Shown here: piece after piece, positions 14,580 to 18,203 of the stretch
Position numbering within the stretch: the stretch's first letter is position 1
How the letters are laid out: every line of letters begins with the position of its first letter
Source: Sabulitectum sp964386635
Lineage (GTDB): Bacteria > Fermentibacterota > Fermentibacteria > Fermentibacterales > JCC-6
NCBI GenBank assembly: GCA_964386635.1
Contig: CAYLRO010000047.1
Span: forward strand, 1-18,203
Reading direction: 5' to 3'
DNA length: 18,203 nucleotides
Notes under the pieces: generated by a model
Database searches by the model: none
What the model was told of the DNA's origin: nothing
Seen by the model: the letters and a program-made list of their open reading frames with translations, nothing else
Translations under genes and position numbers: made by a program

Positions 14580-15929
14580 ATGAAAAAACTGCAAGTTTAT
14601 GTTTTAAAAGAGTTCTTCCCCCCCTTCCTGCTCTCCCTGGGGGTATTCACCTTTATCATGCTTCTGGACAAACTCCTGGACCTGCTGGATATGATCGTGA
14701 GCAAGGGTGTACCCATGGTCATTGTAGGCGAGATATTCCTTCTCCTGCTTCCTTCAATGATCGCCGTTGTGATTCCCATGGGGATACTGGCAGGAATACT
14801 CATTGCCGTAGGCAGAATGTCCGGTGACCTGGAGATAACCGCAATGAAAGCCGGCGGAGCCAGTATCTTCAACATAATGTTCCCCCTGGGAGTAATAGCT
14901 GTGGCTATTGCAGGAATGCTTGTTGTGTTCAACAACAGCGTGCTGCCTGAGGCTAATCACATTGCAAGAAATCTTCTTCTCGATGTGGGAACAATGCGCC
15001 CTACAGCGAGAATTGTTCCAGGAATGTTCGTGGACGAAGTTGACAACTACCGGATACTGGTTCAGGAGAAAGATGATCTTACCGGTAAACTCATCGGTGT
15101 AATCATTCATTCTTCTGCCCCCGGAGCGCCAAACAGAACCATAACCGCCGCAGAAGGAACAATGGAGCCTGTAGGAGCAAATCACCTGCGCCTGGTGCTT
15201 GAGAACGGACAGATGCACGAAAAAGACAGGGAAAGCGGATACAGGTATTCCTCGTTCGACACTTACATCCTTGATATCGCAAGATCTGAAGAGCTGGTCA
15301 GGCATGACCGGCAGAGCAGAGGTGACAGGGAAATGTCCGCTTCACAGATGGAGCTGTTTGTGGACAGCCTTGCAGAAAGAAGAGTTCTTCTAACAGACAG
15401 TATCTCAAGCGTTGCAACCGCTTTCCTGGCCTCTGCGGAGAGTTCAGAGAATCCTGTTTCACAGGGAGACAGCATAAGAAGAATAAGAAACACAAGTGCC
15501 TGGCTTACATCCACTTCTACTGATCTTATACTGCTCCATGAACAGGTGGAGAACCTTGAAAACAATATTTCCAAATACAATGTGGAAATACATAAAAAAT
15601 ACTCAATTCCCTTCGCATGCATCGTTTTCGTCCTGCTGGGGGTCCCTCTGGGTCTCTCTTCAAAGCACTCCAATACCGGTCTCGCTCTCACAATGAGCCT
15701 CATTTTTATTCTGGTCTACTACTTCTTTCTCATCGGAGGTGAGCAGCTGGCAGACAGAGGAAGAGTTCCAGCCTGGGCGGCCATGTGGGCACCCAACATC
15801 CTTCTGGGAGCACTTGGGGTTCACCTGACCGTCAGAAGTCTCCGAGAGGGCCATCCTATCGCAATACCTGATGTGAAAGAACTGTGGAACAAGTTCAGGA
15901 AAAAGAGAAGTGAGAGGAAAAGACGGTGA
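14580..15929 (+). CDS. lptF: LptF-like permease subunit of the LPS exporter (YjgP/YjgQ family)
   Basis: Protein of 449 residues. Membrane helices lie near 12-38, 46-78 and 97-118, and again near 341-360, 366-386 and 398-418, with a soluble periplasmic region between. This is the LptF/G fold. Signature stretches are GDLEITAMKAGGASI (82-96), NVEIHKKYSIPFACIVFVLLG (starting at 334) and GEQLADRGRVP (387-397). With LptG and the LptB ATPase it extracts LPS from the inner membrane and passes it to LptC. It is longer than the roughly 366-residue E. coli LptF because of an extra helical, charged segment at about 250-332. The ATG at 14580 has only a weak GGGAA before it and overlaps the stop of a four-codon ORF starting at 14569. 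F versus G assignment rests on order and on the HKKYSIPFAC motif. Confidence 0.88.
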   Translation: MKKLQVYVLKEFFPPFLLSLGVFTFIMLLDKLLDLLDMIVSKGVPMVIVGEIFLLLLPSMIAVVIPMGILAGILIAVGRMSGDLEITAMKAGGASIFNIMFPLGVIAVAIAGMLVVFNNSVLPEANHIARNLLLDVGTMRPTARIVPGMFVDEVDNYRILVQEKDDLTGKLIGVIIHSSAPGAPNRTITAAEGTMEPVGANHLRLVLENGQMHEKDRESGYRYSSFDTYILDIARSEELVRHDRQSRGDREMSASQMELFVDSLAERRVLLTDSISSVATAFLASAESSENPVSQGDSIRRIRNTSAWLTSTSTDLILLHEQVENLENNISKYNVEIHKKYSIPFACIVFVLLGVPLGLSSKHSNTGLALTMSLIFILVYYFFLIGGEQLADRGRVPAWAAMWAPNILLGALGVHLTVRSLREGHPIAIPDVKELWNKFRKKRSERKRR

Positions 15930-17011
15930 AGAAGCTGGACCTGTTCCTGGCCTCCAGATTCATAAAGATGATATCTGCCGCAGTTCTCTCATTCACGGTG
16001 ATCTTCATTACTGTTAACGCCTTCGATCACTTCAGCAGATGGGTTGATAAAGACGTCACCGCTATGACCTTTCTCCGTTACTACTACTTCGGTCTGCCAT
16101 ACATTGTTGTTCTCGTCATGCCTGTTGCTGTGCTGATCTGCTCTCTGTTCCTTGTAAGTTCCATGGCAAGAAGCAACGAACTTACAGCCATGAGAGCTTC
16201 CGGAGTCTCCATACCCAGAATATTCTTTCCACTGATCGTTGTGGGCTTCCTGATAAGCGTGTTTACCCTTGGAGTGGGTGACTTCATAATGGCTGATGCC
16301 AACTACAGGCAATCCCAGGTGAAAAGGGTGGAAATAGACGGCAGAGACCCCATCGACTATTTCATGCGAAACGACTTCGCTCACAGAACACTGGACGGAG
16401 CGATTGTCGAGATTGGTCTTTTCGACGGCAGGAACGAGAACATATCCAGGGGAATTGTTGAATGGTTCGATGACAGCCTCAGGGTGGTGAGAAGAGTGGA
16501 TGCCCTGCGGATAACCTATATTGACTCTGTCTGGACAGCCATAAATGCAGAGGAAAGGCTTTTCTCTCCTTCCGGTGAGATGTCCTTCCAGCTTCACGAT
16601 ACTCTTCCCCTGCCTGCGATACAGGACACACCGGAGGATTTCGGCAGCAGGAGAAAGAGCGCTGCTGAAATGAACATATTCGAGCTTGAGCAGCACATAG
16701 AGAGGGTTCGTGCAGCCGGGGGCAATCCCACAGGAGACCTTGTTGAATTCTGGCTGACTCTGTTTTTCCCGTTCAGTTCACTGATAATGGTTCTTGTAGG
16801 GGCACCTCTTGCCACAAGCAATCCCAGAAGCGGAAGATCAACAAGCATTGGTATTGCTGTTCTTCTGGGTTTCATTTTCTTTTCCCTTGCAAGATTCGGT
16901 CAGACTCTCGGTCACAAGGGAGCGCTTCCTCCTGTTGCCGCTGCACTGCTTCCAGAACTTGTTTTTGTGATTCTGGGTATCTGGCTTTTCAGAAGAGCAG
17001 GACAAAGCTGA
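15926..17011 (+). CDS. lptG: LptG-like permease subunit of the LPS exporter (YjgP/YjgQ family)
   Basis: Protein of 361 residues, normal length for LptG. Six membrane helices lie near 10-32, 54-78, 98-118, 273-297, 303-323 and 333-355, around a periplasmic beta domain at about 125-250. The family signature NELTAMRASGVSIPRIFFPL (84-103) is intact, and GDLVEFWLTLFFPFSSLIMV begins the second membrane half. The start is GTG at 15926-15928, sharing GTGA with the lptF stop, so translation is coupled to lptF. The two proteins form the heterodimeric membrane part of the LptB2FG transporter. LptB is not in the window. The sequence supports the family strongly; F/G labels are less secure. Confidence 0.88.
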   Translation: MKKLDLFLASRFIKMISAAVLSFTVIFITVNAFDHFSRWVDKDVTAMTFLRYYYFGLPYIVVLVMPVAVLICSLFLVSSMARSNELTAMRASGVSIPRIFFPLIVVGFLISVFTLGVGDFIMADANYRQSQVKRVEIDGRDPIDYFMRNDFAHRTLDGAIVEIGLFDGRNENISRGIVEWFDDSLRVVRRVDALRITYIDSVWTAINAEERLFSPSGEMSFQLHDTLPLPAIQDTPEDFGSRRKSAAEMNIFELEQHIERVRAAGGNPTGDLVEFWLTLFFPFSSLIMVLVGAPLATSNPRSGRSTSIGIAVLLGFIFFSLARFGQTLGHKGALPPVAAALLPELVFVILGIWLFRRAGQS

Positions 17012-17028
17012 CAATTCCGCTATTGCAG

Positions 17029-17043
17029 AAAAGGCAACCTTTT
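17029..17043 (+). terminator. Short hairpin after lptG, possible weak terminator
   Basis: AAAAGG-CAA-CCTTTT forms a perfect 6-bp stem with a 3-base loop, 17 bases after the lptG stop. The T residues form part of the stem, as in some compact terminators, but GC content is low and no extra T-run follows directly. Confidence 0.3.
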
Positions 17044-17057
17044 AAATATGGTTCCAT

Positions 17058-17078
17058 TGTCCGTCTGAGTGGCGGACA
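17058..17078 (+). other. 8-bp hairpin in the lptG-serC spacer
   Basis: TGTCCGTC-TGAGT-GGCGGACA can fold into an 8-bp stem (one G-T pair) with a 5-base loop. A T-rich stretch (17090-17095) begins about 11 bases later, rather far for an intrinsic terminator. It lies 38 bases before serC, so it may be a leader structure of serC or an imperfect terminator of lptFG. Confidence 0.4.
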
Positions 17079-17116
17079 TTTCAGAACAATTTTTCTTTCA
17101 CTAAATGGAGGCAGCA

Positions 17117-18203
17117 ATGGCTCACAGAGTACATAACTTCTTCGCCGGTCCCGCAGCACTTCCCTGGGAAGTGGTCCGTAAAGCAGCAGAGATGGGCGTA
17201 ACAGAATTCGATGGTCAGGGAATGTCTGTAATGGAGATTTCCCACCGCTCAAAGCCCTTTGACAAAATGTTCAAGACAGCTCAGGCAAACATGCTGAAGA
17301 TAATGGGGCTTTCAGCAGACGAATACTCAGTGCTTTTCCTGGGTGGCGGCGCCAGCACTCAGTTTTTCCACATCCCCTTCAACTTCCTAAAAGAGGGCAT
17401 GACAGCGGACTACGTCAACACAGGTGTCTGGTCCAAGAAAGCCATCAAGGAAGCAAAATACTTCGGTAATGTTAATGTTGCAGCTTCAAGCGAGGACAAA
17501 CTCTTCTCCTACATTCCCAGAGAGTACAATCTCACTCCAGGTGCAGCTTATGTACATACAACAAGCAACAACACCATCTATGGAACAGAGATGTGGAGCT
17601 TCCCGGAAACAGGAGATGTCCCCCATATCTGTGACATGTCCAGTGATTTCCTCTCACATCCCATGGATTTCAGTAAATTCAGCCTTATCTATGCAGGTGC
17701 TCAGAAGAACATAGGTCCCTCAGGAGCTGTAGCTGTGATAATCAGGAAGGATTTCGCCGAAACTGCAAGAACAGACATCCCGACTATGGTGAATTACAGA
17801 ACTCACATAGAGAAAGACAGTCTCTTCAACACACCTCCAAGCGTTCCTGTATATGTTGTGGGCCTTGTAATGGAGTGGATACTGGAAAACGGCGGCCTTG
17901 AGGGCATAGCAGCCATGAACAAAAAGAAGGCTGACCTGCTCTACGGCACTATGGACAATTCAGACGGATTCTACATTCCTCATGTACAGGACAAGAGCAG
18001 CAGGTCCTTCATGAATGTGACCTTCCGCCTTCCCTCTGAGGAACTTGAAAAGAAATTCATCGCATCAGGTGCGGACAAGGGTCTTATGGGTCTTAAGGGA
18101 CACCGTTCTGTTGGCGGCTGCAGAGCTTCAACATACAACGCTGTATCCTATGAATCTGTTTCAGCCCTTGTTGATTTCATGAATGACTTCAAGGCAAAGA
18201 ACT
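17117..18203 (+). CDS. serC: Phosphoserine aminotransferase, runs off the right edge
   Basis: 362 codons are visible with no stop; since SerC is normally about 360 residues, only the last few codons are missing. It is a class V PLP aminotransferase converting 3-phosphohydroxypyruvate and glutamate to 3-phosphoserine in serine synthesis, and it also serves pyridoxal phosphate synthesis in many bacteria. Visible signatures are NFFAGPAALP (7-16), EISHRS (40-45), LFLGGGASTQF (73-83), the PLP lysine K197 in AGAQKNIGPSG (193-203), and GHRSVGGCRASTYNA (328-342). Cys335 replaces the more usual Met. The ATG at 17117 has GGAGG five bases upstream. It is cytoplasmic and unrelated in function to its neighbours; no clear promoter was found in the 105-bp spacer, so read-through from lptFG is possible. 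Confidence 0.95.
   Translation, partial: MAHRVHNFFAGPAALPWEVVRKAAEMGVTEFDGQGMSVMEISHRSKPFDKMFKTAQANMLKIMGLSADEYSVLFLGGGASTQFFHIPFNFLKEGMTADYVNTGVWSKKAIKEAKYFGNVNVAASSEDKLFSYIPREYNLTPGAAYVHTTSNNTIYGTEMWSFPETGDVPHICDMSSDFLSHPMDFSKFSLIYAGAQKNIGPSGAVAVIIRKDFAETARTDIPTMVNYRTHIEKDSLFNTPPSVPVYVVGLVMEWILENGGLEGIAAMNKKKADLLYGTMDNSDGFYIPHVQDKSSRSFMNVTFRLPSEELEKKFIASGADKGLMGLKGHRSVGGCRASTYNAVSYESVSALVDFMNDFKAKN

Noticed and set aside
14754..15305. 183-codon minus-strand ORF inside lptF
   Set aside because: Antisense to conserved LptF motifs and low-complexity in composition; no independent support.
15989..16696. 235-codon minus-strand ORF inside lptG
   Set aside because: It is antisense to a clear LptG with intact family motifs, its protein is His/Ser-rich without any recognisable domain, and it has no ribosome site; it is a frame shadow.
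1..18203. CRISPR arrays, tRNA or rRNA genes, insertion sequences
   Set aside because: No regularly spaced repeats, cloverleaf-like sequences, transposase genes or terminal inverted repeats were recognised; genes are densely packed housekeeping and surface-structure genes.

Overview
The window is 18.2 kb of bacterial scaffold with one 100-N gap. It probably comes from a Gram-negative member of the FCB group (Fibrobacteres-Chlorobi-Bacteroidetes and related candidate phyla). The evidence is a very large SprA-family outer-membrane protein, an LptF/LptG pair, which implies lipopolysaccharide export, and a type IV pilus motor cluster. The run of Ns suggests a draft or metagenome assembly. The exact phylum cannot be read from the sequence.

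Bases 1-8743, all on the minus strand, hold a type IV pilus cluster. Read in the direction of transcription it is pilB1-pilB2-pilT-pilC-pilS-pilR-pilA. Junctions from pilB1 to pilR run from an 8-bp overlap to 33 bp, so this is almost certainly one operon. The order matches the Myxococcus xanthus pilB-T-C-S-R-A block, except that the extension ATPase is present as two different tandem copies. The pilS gene is broken by the N gap, which removes most of its membrane sensor. PilS and PilR form a sigma-54-dependent two-component system. Next to pilR, the 153-bp pilR-pilA spacer carries a well-spaced -24/-12 promoter facing pilA, with possible activator sites upstream. pilA runs off the left edge after 36 codons.

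Bases 8831-14458, minus strand, hold one 1875-codon gene for a SprA-family protein. SprA is the outer-membrane channel of the type IX secretion system and is needed for gliding in Bacteroidetes. It lies 87 bp upstream of pilB1 in the same direction, so a secretion or motility pore and the pilus motor are neighbours and may share transcripts. No other type IX gene is present.

Bases 14459-14579 form a divergent control region with a strong sigma-70-type promoter facing right. It drives two overlapping genes of the LptF/LptG permease family (14580-17011), which supply the membrane subunits of the LPS exporter. After a 105-bp spacer with two small hairpins comes serC (17117 to the right edge), phosphoserine aminotransferase, complete to residue 362 but with no stop codon in the window.

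The most unusual points are the two PilB paralogs, which differ in opposite ways in their c-di-GMP-binding and catalytic motifs, the sigma-54 promoter of pilA embedded in a perfect 12-bp inverted repeat, and the SprA-pilus adjacency. No gene-free stretch exceeds 300 bases.
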